A DNA stretch of 64,000 nucleotides from Paenibacillus piscarius (lineage in GTDB: Bacteria > Bacillota > Bacilli > Paenibacillales > Paenibacillaceae): contig NZ_JAIEUI010000017.1 of assembly GCF_022234545.1 (NCBI RefSeq), forward strand, positions 108,214 through 172,213, in the 5' to 3' direction. Under the pieces are notes generated by a model that was not told the origin of the DNA, made no database searches, and saw nothing but the letters and a program-made list of their open reading frames with translations. Each line of letters begins with the position of its first letter. Positions within the stretch are counted from its first letter, which is position 1. Position numbers and translations under genes: made by a program. Of this stretch, positions 30,799-39,696 are shown one piece after another.

Positions 30799-33264
30799 GT
30801 GGCTATGGACCGGACCCGTGTCGCCGTGGAGATATACGGAACTTCCTATAAGCTTGTTGGAAGCAGTACTGAATATATGAAACAAGTTGCCCGTTATGTC
30901 GATGAGCATATGCGTGCTATATCCAAATCACATACCCGCCTGGATACCCCGCGAATTGCGGTGCTTGCTGCTGTGCATATGGCCGAGCAGGCGATTCAGG
31001 TTCAGGATTTCAAGAACGAGCTGAACATGCTGACCGGTGAACGAACTGAGCTGCGTGCAGAGGTGTCACGCCTTCAGGATGCCCAGCGCGAGCAGCAGGA
31101 AGCCTACGAGAAGCTTGATGCAGCGGCGAAGGAAGAGGCAGCGCGGCTGATCGCTGCTGCTGAAGAAGAACGCGCAAGACACCTGGAAGCGCAGGAGCAG
31201 GAGCGGCAGCTCCATGCCGGGCTGCTGGAGGAAGAGAAGCAGTCTGCGGCTGCCGGCCGCGAGCAGCTCGCGCAGGAACTGAGGGAACGCGAGGCCGAGC
31301 TGAAGACGCTGCGTGAGAACCACGCTGCAGAGCAGGCGGCGGCCCGAGAGGCTGCGCGGCAGGAGCTGGAGGCTGCTGAAGCACTGCGGCTGAAGCAGGT
31401 GGAGGAGCTGCAGGCTGCCCATCTGCAGGAATTGGAGGAGCTGCGGGAGACGCTGAACCGGGAGCGGACAGAGACGCTGTCTGGCCTGGAGCAGGAGCTG
31501 CTGCAGACCCGGGAATCGATGGGCAGCGAGATCGTGGAGATCCGCAGCACCTTGAGCAAGGAGCTTGCCGATACGAAGGAGGCGCTCACTGCTGAGCTTA
31601 CCCGGGAGCGGGAAGCGCTTGAGAAGGAGCAGGCCAAGACCAAGGAGCTGCGCCAGTCCCAGGGAACGCAGGAGCACAGACACAAGCAGCAGCTTCAGGA
31701 GCTGGAGAAGCAGCTTGCCGAGCTGCGCGGCGGAACCGGGCAGCTGCAGTCCCGGCTGCGTGCGGCGGAAGCCGGGCTTAAGGGCGAACGCGATGCGCGC
31801 CAGACCCTGCTTGCGCAGTACGAAGCCGTGCTGAAGCGCGAGGAGCAGCTTGGCGAAGAGCTGAAGCTTGCCGCTGAGCAAGGAGAGCAGCAGAGCGCGG
31901 CGCTGGAGGAAGTGCGCCGGCAGGCTGCGGCTTCGCAGAGCGAGGCGGAAGCGCTCCGCAGCGAGCTGCGGGAGGCAGGGGGCAAGCTAAGCGCTGTACT
32001 GGAGGAGCTGCAGACGGCGAATGAGCTGGGCACCCTGCTGAACGAAGAGCTGGACGAGCTGCGTAAGCAGGTTACAGCATCGCAGAGCGAAGCTTCGGTG
32101 CTCCGCAGCGAATTACAGAGCGCAGAGGGCAAGCTAAGCGCTGTACAGGAGGAGCTGCAGACGGCGAACGAGCTGGGCGCCCTGCTGAACGAAGAGCTGG
32201 ATGAGCTGCGTAAGCAGGTTACAGCATCGCAGAGCGAAGCTTCGGTGCTCCGCAGCGAATTGCAGAGCGCAGAGGACAAGCTAAGCGCTGCGCAGGAGGA
32301 ACTGCAGACGGCGAGTGAGCTGGGCACCCTGCTGAACGAAGAGCTGGATGAGCTGCGTAAGCAGTATGAGCAGGCTCAGGAGGAAGCGGCGGCTGTGCGC
32401 CATTCGCTGAGCGAGACGGCGGATCAGCTGAGCCGTACCCGGACAGACCTGAACCGGACGGCAGAAGAGTCCGCATCATGGGAGACACTTGCGAACAAGC
32501 ATATGGAGGATATCAGCGAGCTGGAGATGAGTCTGCTGGAAGCCGGGGAGAAGACGGAAGCGCTGCAGCGTGAAGTCGAGACTCTCCGGGGGCAGGCTGA
32601 CGGCATGTTGCAGCAGCTCGACCGCGAAGCGCGGCTTCGTGCCGAGGCGGAGCAGGAGCTGGCCGTGCAGCAAGAGGCGGCAGAGACAGCCCGCAAGGAG
32701 TTGGCAGCGCTGCGCGGCCGTTACGAGGAGCTAATCGCCCAGTACGACGAGATTCTGCAGGAGGGCGAGCAGCTGAAGGAGCGGTACGAGCTGCTGGAAG
32801 CGGAAGGCGAGGAAGCCGCACTGCGTCTGGAAGAGCTGTACGAGGCGGGCCGCGAAGCCGCGGCGGCGGCGGCGGAGCAGCTGGACGCGCTGCGTGAGAC
32901 GAGGGAGAACGAGGCTTCCTGGAAGCAGAGAGCTCAGGAGCTTCAGGAGCGGGAGCAGCAGTGGATCGAGCAGGAAGCGAAGCTGCGTGAGGAGATCGAG
33001 ATCTGGCAGCAGGAGGCGGGAAATGCCGAGGCCCAGGCGGAATCGGTGAGCCGCTCGCACAGCGAGACCGTGCAGGAGCTGGAGCAGATTGGCGAGAGTT
33101 ACGAGCTGGTCCAGGGCCAGCTGCGTCTGCTGCAAGCCCAGTTCGGTCTGCAGCAGGACGAGCTGGAGAAGCTTGCCCAGGAGCACCGCAGCCTGCAGGC
33201 GGAATATGCCAAGCTGCAGAGTGAATATAATGAATGGATTCAACTGATCGAACAGGACAGTTGA
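30799..33264 (+). CDS. zapA: ZapA domain fused to a giant coiled coil (cell-division protein)
   Basis: The first 90 residues are a ZapA domain (RVAVEIYGTSYKLVGSS ... IAVLAAVHMAEQAIQ), which binds and bundles FtsZ at the division site. ZapA is normally 85-110 residues; this protein has 821. Residues 75-815 are an almost unbroken Glu/Leu/Gln/Ala/Arg coiled coil. Three consecutive near-identical 49-residue (seven-heptad, 147-bp) repeats lie at about 31924-32364 (core ASQSEASVLRSELQSAE). The GTG start is seven bases after AAAGGAGGG. Position after pheS-pheT matches zapA in Bacillus. The frame is intact and codon use is like the neighbours. A terminator follows at 33287. Confidence 0.85.
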   Translation: MAMDRTRVAVEIYGTSYKLVGSSTEYMKQVARYVDEHMRAISKSHTRLDTPRIAVLAAVHMAEQAIQVQDFKNELNMLTGERTELRAEVSRLQDAQREQQEAYEKLDAAAKEEAARLIAAAEEERARHLEAQEQERQLHAGLLEEEKQSAAAGREQLAQELREREAELKTLRENHAAEQAAAREAARQELEAAEALRLKQVEELQAAHLQELEELRETLNRERTETLSGLEQELLQTRESMGSEIVEIRSTLSKELADTKEALTAELTREREALEKEQAKTKELRQSQGTQEHRHKQQLQELEKQLAELRGGTGQLQSRLRAAEAGLKGERDARQTLLAQYEAVLKREEQLGEELKLAAEQGEQQSAALEEVRRQAAASQSEAEALRSELREAGGKLSAVLEELQTANELGTLLNEELDELRKQVTASQSEASVLRSELQSAEGKLSAVQEELQTANELGALLNEELDELRKQVTASQSEASVLRSELQSAEDKLSAAQEELQTASELGTLLNEELDELRKQYEQAQEEAAAVRHSLSETADQLSRTRTDLNRTAEESASWETLANKHMEDISELEMSLLEAGEKTEALQREVETLRGQADGMLQQLDREARLRAEAEQELAVQQEAAETARKELAALRGRYEELIAQYDEILQEGEQLKERYELLEAEGEEAALRLEELYEAGREAAAAAAEQLDALRETRENEASWKQRAQELQEREQQWIEQEAKLREEIEIWQQEAGNAEAQAESVSRSHSETVQELEQIGESYELVQGQLRLLQAQFGLQQDELEKLAQEHRSLQAEYAKLQSEYNEWIQLIEQDS
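31924..32364 (+). repeat. Three in-gene 147-bp direct repeats in the zapA coiled coil
   Basis: Equivalent points (for example GTTACAGCATCGCAGAGCG) occur at 32071 and 32218, exactly 147 bases apart; a more diverged first copy precedes them. 147 bp equals 49 residues or seven heptads, so copy-number change would keep both frame and heptad phase. Confidence 0.9.
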
Positions 33265-33286
33265 ATGGCGGACGCAATACAGGAGG

Positions 33287-33325
33287 AGCCGTTGTATGCA
33301 GGGAACTGTGTACAATGGCTTTTTC
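33287..33325 (+). terminator. Probable terminator after zapA
   Basis: AGCCGTTGT pairs with ACAATGGCT (one G-U pair) over a 16-base loop, followed by TTTTTC. Confidence 0.7.
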
Positions 33326-33439
33326 TGCTGTTCTGTGACGGAGGGATGGTCTCCTTCTGAGGAAGGCAGGTGTCGCTGAACTTGGCTGAAGGGAAGTAAA
33401 GCTGAGCTGGGGAGGTTAGGTTGAGGGGATTACCAGTAA

Positions 33440-33700
33440 CCATACATCCAGGTGATCAAGGGGATAATCCCTCTGGTGCTGCTGAAAGTGGCCCGTTCTC
33501 TGGAATGAAAGGGATAAATCCCTCTGATGCTGCCAAAAGTGGCCCGAGTGCCGGAATGAAAGGGATAAATCCCTCAGATGCTGCCAAAAGTGGGCCGAGT
33601 GCCGGAATGAAGGGGATAAATCCCACTGATGCTGCCAAAAGTGGGCCGAGTACTGGAATGAAGGGGATAAATCCCACTGATGCTGCTGTCTCAGGTTTGA
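33440..33700. repeat. Intergenic tandem array A, five units, 50-51-bp period
   Basis: The palindrome GGGATAAATCCC (first copy GGGATAATCCC) recurs at 33461, 33511, 33562, 33613 and 33664. Each is followed by CTCTGATGCTGCCAAAAGTGG or a close variant. Because 51 is divisible by three, open frames run through the array on both strands (33421-33744 plus, 33416-33730 minus), but neither has a credible ribosome binding site or non-repeat protein sequence. Confidence 0.9.
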
Positions 33701-33799
33701 TAGTAGTATGGATGAGGCGTATTCATGCACGTAAACTCTACTGAGCGCAGGAAAATGAGCAAATGATGTACTGTGCCCAGGCTACGATCAAGCACGAAT

Positions 33800-33985
33800 G
33801 CTGCAATAAATACAACATTTCTGCCACTTAGAAAACAAGTTACTTGAAATCCTGCTCAGAATGCAACATTTCAGCGCCAATGACCCGCCCTTCCGGTAAC
33901 AATCCTGCAAAACGTGCAACATTCGGCGTGCCTAGGCTAATTTTAAAGAAGTATCCTGCAAAATATGCAACATTTGGTGATTTCA
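33800..33985. repeat. Intergenic tandem array B, four units, 51/53/51-bp spacing
   Basis: CAACATT recurs at 33813, 33864, 33917 and 33968. Units 3 and 4 carry TCCTGCAAAA with the small palindrome TGCA-N5-TGCA just before it; units 1 and 2 are more diverged. The array directly abuts array C. Confidence 0.75.
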
Positions 33986-34178
33986 GGCCGCTAAGAGGAG
34001 CATTAGTGCACCTGAATTCGTGAATAGTGGGCGGAATGAGCGGATGAGGAGCACAAGTGCACCTGAATTCGTAGTTAGTGGGCGGAATGAGCGAATGAGG
34101 AGCACAAGTGCACCTGAATTCGTGGATAGCGGGCAGAATGAGCGAATGAGGAGCACAAGTGCACCTGAATCTGTTTAA
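33986..34178. repeat. Intergenic tandem array C, four units, 51-bp period
   Basis: GAGGAGCACAAGTGCACCTG or a close variant starts at 33995, 34046, 34097 and 34148. It forms the hairpin AGGAGCAC-AA-GTGCACCT with one mismatch. The rest of each unit (AATTCGTGGATAGTGGGCGG and AATGAGCGAAT) is nearly invariant. A single related copy occurs far away at 42911-42930. Confidence 0.9.
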
Positions 34179-34238
34179 ACCAGGCGCAGGCCGTAATGGG
34201 CAGCACGAGAGCCCTATTCGACCTTTACAAACTTCTTA

Positions 34239-34267
34239 TTGCAACCGTTTACAACCCGGGGTAGGAT
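34239..34267 (+). promoter_or_regulatory. Promoter and overlapping cre box of the xylose sensor operon
   Basis: TTGCAA (34239-34244) and TAGGAT (34262-34267) are 17 bases apart. The sequence TGCAACCGTTTACA (34240-34253) overlaps the -35 element and matches the CcpA cre consensus TGWAANCGNTNWCA at 13 of 14 positions, so repression by CcpA with HPr-Ser46-P is likely when glucose is present. Confidence 0.6.
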
Positions 34268-34287
34268 GGGGATTGAGGTGAAGGTGG

Positions 34288-35277
34288 ATGGATAAGAAGT
34301 GGGTTAGCGGTGCGGGAGTGGTTGTGCTTTTTGTGCTGCTGTTGTATCTGTTTATCGGGTTCGCTCGCCATTCGGCGCGGATGGGGCATATTGTCAAGGA
34401 GCTGAGCGGGCATCCCGGCCAGGATAAGCCCGGCTATCATATTGTGCTGATCGAACAGGAGCGGTATCACCCGTACTGGGAGATGGTGGAGAAGGGGGCG
34501 CGGGAGGCAGCAGCGAAATATGGCATGGATATCGAATTTACGGGGCCGGTCCGCAATAATATGGAAGAGCAGCTCAGTCTGCTGGAAAAAGCCATCGCCG
34601 CCCAGGTCGACGCGATCATCGTGCAGGGGCTCAACGACGAGAAGTTCACGCCGGTGATTGATAAGGCCGTGAACCGGGGGATTCCGGTTATTACGATCGA
34701 TACCGATGCCCCGGCCAGCCGCCGGCTGGCTTATGTGGGCACCGACAATGTGGCTGCCGGTGAGGCGCTGGGCCGCATGGTCGTGCAGACCACCGGCGGC
34801 CAGGGCAAGATCGGCGTCATCATCGGCAGCGAGCTGGCCAAGAACCAGCTTCAGCGCCTGGACGGTCTGAAGAATGTCGTGCAGCATTACAGCGGCATGG
34901 AGATTGTCGATATCCGCAGCTCCAATATCTCGCATATGGAGGCGATTCAGCAGGCGGCGGACATGCTGCGCTTCCACCCGGAGATCGACGTCATGGTCGG
35001 CACCAGCGCCACCGATGCGCTCGGGATGCTCCAGGCCTCGCGCAGCCTGAAGCGCAGTCCGCTGACGATCATCGGCTTCGATAACCAGGCCGGGACGCTG
35101 GAGGCCATCAGCCGCGGAGAGATTGCCGCCACGGTCGCCCAGCAGCCTTATCTGATGGGGGATATGGCGGTGAGGCTGCTTTATCAGCATTTTCAGGGAA
35201 TGAAGATAGAGTCCCGGTATTATACCGGAGTGAAGGTGCTGGACCGGTCCAATGTGCAGGAAGGAGAGAGCTTATGA
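34288..35277 (+). CDS. Membrane-anchored sugar-binding sensor protein (XylFII-like)
   Basis: Extracytoplasmic sugar receptor of 329 residues that passes the signal to the histidine kinase encoded next. The N-terminal helix (SGAGVVVLFVLLLYLFIGFA) lacks a lipobox, so it is a membrane anchor. The rest is a type I periplasmic-binding-protein fold (Peripla_BP_4/LacI-like), from HIVLIEQERYHPYWEMVEKG to PYLMGDMAVRLLYQHF. This set (receptor, LytS/YesM-type kinase, AraC-type regulator, then xylFGH) matches the XylFII-LytS-YesN three-component system known in Clostridia and Paenibacilli. The stop overlaps the kinase start (ATGA). D-xylose is the likely ligand, inferred from the adjacent xylF. Confidence 0.85.
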   Translation: MDKKWVSGAGVVVLFVLLLYLFIGFARHSARMGHIVKELSGHPGQDKPGYHIVLIEQERYHPYWEMVEKGAREAAAKYGMDIEFTGPVRNNMEEQLSLLEKAIAAQVDAIIVQGLNDEKFTPVIDKAVNRGIPVITIDTDAPASRRLAYVGTDNVAAGEALGRMVVQTTGGQGKIGVIIGSELAKNQLQRLDGLKNVVQHYSGMEIVDIRSSNISHMEAIQQAADMLRFHPEIDVMVGTSATDALGMLQASRSLKRSPLTIIGFDNQAGTLEAISRGEIAATVAQQPYLMGDMAVRLLYQHFQGMKIESRYYTGVKVLDRSNVQEGESL

Positions 35278-36704
35278 GCATCCGTCTCAAGCTGCTGATC
35301 TGCATTCCGCTGCTGGTCCTGCTGATGAGTTCCGTCTCCTTCGTGCTGTTCGAGAGCGGGAAGAATGTGCAGGAGAGTTATCATCTGATGATGAACCGGA
35401 TCATGCTGTACAAGGAAGTGTCTTATGAGGTCGGGGAGAATATGCGCTCCCTGAACCGCTTCATTATGCAGGTTGACCCGGAGAGCTTCCCGGAGGTCGA
35501 GAAGCATCTGGCTGCGGTGATGGACCTGCGCAGCAGGCTGGACGGGATGGCGACCATTGGCGGCAGCGATCTTCCGCTGAAGAATTACAGCCATATTATC
35601 GATACATTCCTGGAGCAGGCCGGCAAGCTGATTACGGAGATTGACGGCCAGGACGCCAACACCCTGGCAGGCGCGTATATCGAGGCTGAGCAGACGCAGC
35701 GGTTCATTCGTGAGGAAGCGCAGGAGCTGGTGGACCTGGAGCTGGACCAGTACAAGCCGATCTACGGGGAGATCATGCAGACGACCGAGAAGCTGAACGG
35801 GCTGGGCAGCCTGCTGGTCATCACTGCCGCGCTGCTCAGCATCTGCATGGCCGTCTGGCTGTCCGGCAGCATTACCGGGCCCATCCGCCGGCTGGTGGCA
35901 ACGGCCAAGCAAATCTCCAAGGGGCGGATGGATACCAAGGCGCCGGAGAGCGTTAACAACGATGAGATCAGCATTCTGTGCCGCGCTTTTAACGGGATGA
36001 TCGATAATATCCAGGAGCTGATGAAGGAGAATATCAAGAGTGCGGAGAAGGACCGGCTGGTCAAGGAGCTGGAGCTCAAAATGCTGCAGAGCCAGATCAA
36101 CCCGCACTTCCTGTTCAACACGCTGAACTCCATCGCCAAGCTGGCGTATCTGGAGGGGGCATCAAGAACCAGCGACCTGACCGTATCCGTCTCGCGGCTG
36201 CTGCGGTATAACCTGCAAAAGCTGGATCAGGCGGTTCCGCTGCGCGAGGAGGTTGAGCATCTGAATGAATACATCAATATCCAGCGGGCCCGCTTCCGGG
36301 ACCGGGTTGCCTTCGTGATGGAGATTGAGGAGGAGGCGCTGGACGGGATGGTGCCGTGCCTGACACTGCAGCCGATCTTCGAGAATGCCTTCGTCCACGG
36401 GCTGGAGCAGATGGAGGAGGGGGCGGTGCTGACCCTGTCGATCCGCTGCCACGGTGAGGAGCTGGACATCAGAATCAGCGATAACGGGGCGGGCATGAAC
36501 CGGGAGACGGTAGCGAGGCTGATGGGCTCGATCCAGAAGGAGGCGCCGCCGTTTGGCGGCAAGGGCCAGTCTACGGGGCTTGGGACGCATAATGTTTTTA
36601 AAAGACTGCATTTGTTCTTCGACGGCCAGCAGAGGATTGAGATCAACAGCAGCGAAGGGCAGGGCACGGAGGTACGGTTCCGGCTGCCCCTGGTATCGGC
36701 TTAG
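35274..36704 (+). CDS. Sensor histidine kinase, LytS/YesM type
   Basis: Membrane kinase of 476 residues. It has an N-terminal helix (LLICIPLLVLLMSSVSFVLF), an extracytoplasmic helical region of about 130 residues, a second helix (LGSLLVITAALLSICMAVWL), HAMP (about 190-245), and the His_kinase domain with the phospho-acceptor motif QINPHFLFNTLNSIAKLAYL. The HATPase carries ISDNGAGMN and the G2-box STGLGTHNVFKRL. Translation is coupled to the receptor gene. It should phosphorylate the response regulator encoded 36 bases downstream. Confidence 0.93.
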   Translation: MSIRLKLLICIPLLVLLMSSVSFVLFESGKNVQESYHLMMNRIMLYKEVSYEVGENMRSLNRFIMQVDPESFPEVEKHLAAVMDLRSRLDGMATIGGSDLPLKNYSHIIDTFLEQAGKLITEIDGQDANTLAGAYIEAEQTQRFIREEAQELVDLELDQYKPIYGEIMQTTEKLNGLGSLLVITAALLSICMAVWLSGSITGPIRRLVATAKQISKGRMDTKAPESVNNDEISILCRAFNGMIDNIQELMKENIKSAEKDRLVKELELKMLQSQINPHFLFNTLNSIAKLAYLEGASRTSDLTVSVSRLLRYNLQKLDQAVPLREEVEHLNEYINIQRARFRDRVAFVMEIEEEALDGMVPCLTLQPIFENAFVHGLEQMEEGAVLTLSIRCHGEELDIRISDNGAGMNRETVARLMGSIQKEAPPFGGKGQSTGLGTHNVFKRLHLFFDGQQRIEINSSEGQGTEVRFRLPLVSA

Positions 36705-36740
36705 AGCATGTAAAGAGAAAGAGAAAGGGGAGCGAAAATA

Positions 36741-38315
36741 ATGTTCAAGCTGCTGATCGCCGACGATGAGGCACTGGAGCGGGAGGGGCTGGAGCTGATG
36801 ATCCGGCATCTCTACCCGGACCGCTTCGAGTTTCTTCATGCCGAGAACGGGCGCAGAGCCATTCAGCTGGCGGAGGAGCACCGGCCGGATATGATCTTCA
36901 TGGATATCAAGATGCCGGGCATTCAGGGACTGGAGGCGGTGCGGCAGATTCTGGAGAAGCTCCCCTCTGTGCAGATTGTGATGATTACAGCCCATGATTA
37001 CTTCGCTTATGCCAAGGAGGGGCTGCTGCTCGGCGTGCGCGACTATCTGCTGAAGCCTGCACGGCGGGAGGAGGTGGCGAATGTACTGGAGCAGCTTATT
37101 GCGGTCATCCGGGAGGAGCGGCGGCGCAGGGATGAGCAGCTGGGGCTGCAGGAGAAGCTGGCCCATCTGCTGCCGCTGGCCGAGAATGAGCTGACCCTGA
37201 TGCTGATGCTGGAGCATGTGCAGGAACTGGAGCCGGAGCAGCTGGCCGGACTGCTGGAGCTGAATCTGAGCAAGGGCTACGCAATGGTCCTGTCGTTCCC
37301 CCGGCACGGGGAGGCGGGCTGGGAGGTGTTCCGGCATGCCAAGCGTGAGATCTATGAAGCGGTCAAGCAGTTTGCCAAAATAGGGCTCCCCTGCCTGGCC
37401 AGCCCGCTGATCGGGCATCAGCTGGCATTGTTCGTCCCCTTGCCGCCGGGCCGCACCGGATACTCCCAGCGCGTCAGCTCGCTGGATCTGGGGGAGCGGC
37501 TGCGCCAATATGCGGAGCAGCGCTTCGCACTGCCGGTCAGCATCGGCATCGGTTCGATCCGTGAGGGCTGGGACGGGCTAAGCCGCTCATACCGGGAAGC
37601 CGTCCGCGTCTGCGCAGAGTACCATGATGCCTTCGGAGTGCACCATTATGACGATATCATCCAGAGCTCAGGGCAGACCGCTGTCTCTCTGGATGAAGAG
37701 AAGAAGCTGCTGGCGGCCCTGCTCCAGCGCAGCAGACCGGAAGCACAAGAGCGCTTCGGCGCGCTCTATAGCTACTTCGAGCAGAACGGGCAGCCGCTGC
37801 CGGCCCTGCGGGGCGAGGTAACCGGCCTGCTGCTGTTCCTGGCCAGAGGCGTTCACTCCCCGGCCGGCGCGGAGATTCTGGCCTCCTTGAATGCGGTGGA
37901 GGATCCCGCCTCACTCCGGCAGAGTGCGGAGTCCTGGCTGGAGCGGCTCATCCATGGACTGGAGGAGGAGCAGGCGCATAACCGTTCCCATGTTCACCAG
38001 CGGGCGCTGCTCTATATCAGCCAGAAGTATAAGGAAGAGATCTCGATGGAGCAGACGGCAGAATATGTGAACCTGAGCCCGCATTACTTCAGCAAGCTGT
38101 TCCGCCAGCATGAAGGCGAGACCTTTATCGACTATGTGACACGGCTGCGTATTAATGAAGCGAAGCGGCTGATCTCCGGGGAGCAGATGAACCTGAAGGA
38201 GATTTGCTATGAGGTGGGGTACAAGGACCCGAATTATTTCAGCCGGGTCTTCAAGAAGGCGGAGGGAATGACGCCCAGCGAATTCCGCCAGCTGCAGGAG
38301 AAGGGTCCTTGCTGA
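36741..38315 (+). CDS. AraC-type two-component response regulator (YesN type)
   Basis: DNA-binding regulator of 524 residues, predicted activator of xylFGH. It has an N-terminal receiver domain (1-120) with acidic residues in LLIADDEALERE, the phospho-Asp in DMIFMDIKMPG and the conserved Lys in LLKPARREE; a middle region of about 270 residues typical of YesN regulators; and a C-terminal pair of helix-turn-helices (QTAEYVNLSPHYFSKLFRQH; LKEICYEVGYKDPNYFSRVF). AAAGGGGAG lies upstream. A terminator overlaps its stop codon. Confidence 0.94.
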   Translation: MFKLLIADDEALEREGLELMIRHLYPDRFEFLHAENGRRAIQLAEEHRPDMIFMDIKMPGIQGLEAVRQILEKLPSVQIVMITAHDYFAYAKEGLLLGVRDYLLKPARREEVANVLEQLIAVIREERRRRDEQLGLQEKLAHLLPLAENELTLMLMLEHVQELEPEQLAGLLELNLSKGYAMVLSFPRHGEAGWEVFRHAKREIYEAVKQFAKIGLPCLASPLIGHQLALFVPLPPGRTGYSQRVSSLDLGERLRQYAEQRFALPVSIGIGSIREGWDGLSRSYREAVRVCAEYHDAFGVHHYDDIIQSSGQTAVSLDEEKKLLAALLQRSRPEAQERFGALYSYFEQNGQPLPALRGEVTGLLLFLARGVHSPAGAEILASLNAVEDPASLRQSAESWLERLIHGLEEEQAHNRSHVHQRALLYISQKYKEEISMEQTAEYVNLSPHYFSKLFRQHEGETFIDYVTRLRINEAKRLISGEQMNLKEICYEVGYKDPNYFSRVFKKAEGMTPSEFRQLQEKGPC

Positions 38316-38334
38316 CAGAGCAAGGACTTTTTTG
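38305..38334 (+). terminator. Terminator of the xylose sensor operon
   Basis: GTCCTTGCT pairs with AGCAAGGAC across GACAG, followed by six T residues. The stem includes the response regulator's stop codon. Confidence 0.85.
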
Positions 38335-38472
38335 TGCCCAAACCCCGGTTTATGCTATGAAAGACCAGAGGAGGAATTACATTACAGCAGAGCACCCGGG
38401 AATGCGGGTGGAGGATAAAAAAGTGCAGGGATTAGCAGGGGCGGAGCTGTTTTGTTCATGCTACACTTTTTA

Positions 38473-38486
38473 TGTAAGCGCAAACA
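38473..38486 (+). promoter_or_regulatory. cre-like box upstream of xylF
   Basis: TGTAAGCGCAAACA matches the CcpA-binding consensus TGWAANCGNTNWCA at 13 of 14 positions. It lies 34 bases before the xylF start codon, in a position suited to repression. Confidence 0.65.
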
Positions 38487-38519
38487 AATCTAGGTCAATG
38501 AAAAGGGGCGTAGAAATCG

Positions 38520-39608
38520 TTGAGAAAATACGGAAGAGCCATTTCCCTGGGGATGGCGGCATTATTGCTGGCGGCGTCGATGGCGGGCTGCGGGGTGGTC
38601 TCAAGCGGTAACAACGAGAAGAAAGAATCCGCTGGAGCGGCCAAGGACGGGGACAATATTGTGATCGGCATGTCGATGGATACCTTGAAGGAGGAACGGT
38701 GGCAGAAGGACCGGGATATCTTCACAGCGAAGGTCCAGGAGCTCGGCGGTGAAGTGAAGGTGCTGGCAGCGAACGGGGATGATGCCACCCAGCTCAGCCA
38801 GGCGGAGCAGCTCATCTCGCAGGGCGTGGATGTCCTGGTGGTGATTGCGCATAATGCCGAGGCGACCGCTCCGATCGTGGAGAAGGCGCATAAGGAAGGC
38901 ATTAAGGTGATTGCCTATGACCGGCTGATTAACAATTCGGAAGTGGACTATTATATTTCGTTCGATAATGTGCGTGTCGGCGAGTTCCAGGCTCAGGCCG
39001 TCATTGATAAAGCTCCGAAAGGCAACATCGTCTACATCGGCGGTGCAGACACCGATAACAATGCGCATATGTTCAAGGAAGGCGCGATGAATATTCTGAA
39101 GCCGCTCGAAGAGAAGGGCGACATCAAGATCGTCTACGACCAGTTCTCCAAGGACTGGAAGCCGGAGGAAGCGCTGAAAAATATGGAGAATGCGCTGACC
39201 GCCAACAATAACGATGTACAGGGTGTAGTGGCTGCAAATGACGGGACAGCGGGCGGTTCCATTCAGGCGCTGACCGCGCAGGGTATGGCCGGGAAAATTC
39301 CGGTATCCGGCCAGGATGCTGACCTTGCCGCCGTGCAGCGCATTGCCGAAGGCACCCAGCTCATGACTGTCTACAAGCCGATCAATGCGATTGCAACCAA
39401 GGCGGCGGAGATGGCGGTAGCGGCCGCTAAGGGCGAAACAATCACGACAGAGAAGACAGTTAACAACGGTAAAATTGATGTTCCATCCGTATTGCTTGAT
39501 CCGATTGCGGTCAATAAGGATAACCTGGATGTGCTGATCAAAGACGGCTTCCACAAGCTTGAGGATGTTTACAAGAACGTTCCGAAGGACCAGTGGCCGA
39601 AACAATAA
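38520..39608 (+). CDS. xylF: D-xylose-binding lipoprotein of the XylFGH transporter
   Basis: Extracytoplasmic substrate-binding lipoprotein of 362 residues. The TTG start at 38520 gives a signal peptide ending in a lipobox (AASMAGC, Cys24). The mature part closely follows E. coli XylF: ERWQKDRDIF, GVDVLVVIAHNAEA, KVIAYDRLINN, DYYISFDNVRVGE, MENALTANNNDV, GQDADLAAVQRIAEGTQ and MTVYKPI. These shared strings are why it is called xylose-specific rather than a general sugar-binding protein. xylG starts 88 bases downstream. A cre-like box lies before it. Confidence 0.88.
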   Translation: MRKYGRAISLGMAALLLAASMAGCGVVSSGNNEKKESAGAAKDGDNIVIGMSMDTLKEERWQKDRDIFTAKVQELGGEVKVLAANGDDATQLSQAEQLISQGVDVLVVIAHNAEATAPIVEKAHKEGIKVIAYDRLINNSEVDYYISFDNVRVGEFQAQAVIDKAPKGNIVYIGGADTDNNAHMFKEGAMNILKPLEEKGDIKIVYDQFSKDWKPEEALKNMENALTANNNDVQGVVAANDGTAGGSIQALTAQGMAGKIPVSGQDADLAAVQRIAEGTQLMTVYKPINAIATKAAEMAVAAAKGETITTEKTVNNGKIDVPSVLLDPIAVNKDNLDVLIKDGFHKLEDVYKNVPKDQWPKQ

Positions 39609-39696
39609 GGGCAGCCTGTACGGCAAGCAGATGCGGCGCCAGTGGCGATACTGCATCTGCTTTGCCGCTTATAGGCCGGAAGGAGGAACGGCAGGC

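Noticed and set aside
31066..33315. Several long antisense ORFs opposite zapA
   Set aside because: They mirror the repetitive GAG/CTG-rich coiled-coil codons; compositional shadows.
33416..33744. Open frames of about 105 codons on both strands through array A
   Set aside because: They exist only because the repeat unit is 51 bp, a multiple of three, and lacks stops. No ribosome binding site, and the translation is pure repeat.
33440..34178. Possible CRISPR array
   Set aside because: The whole unit is conserved, so there are no unique spacers; no cas genes are present, and the unit changes between blocks.
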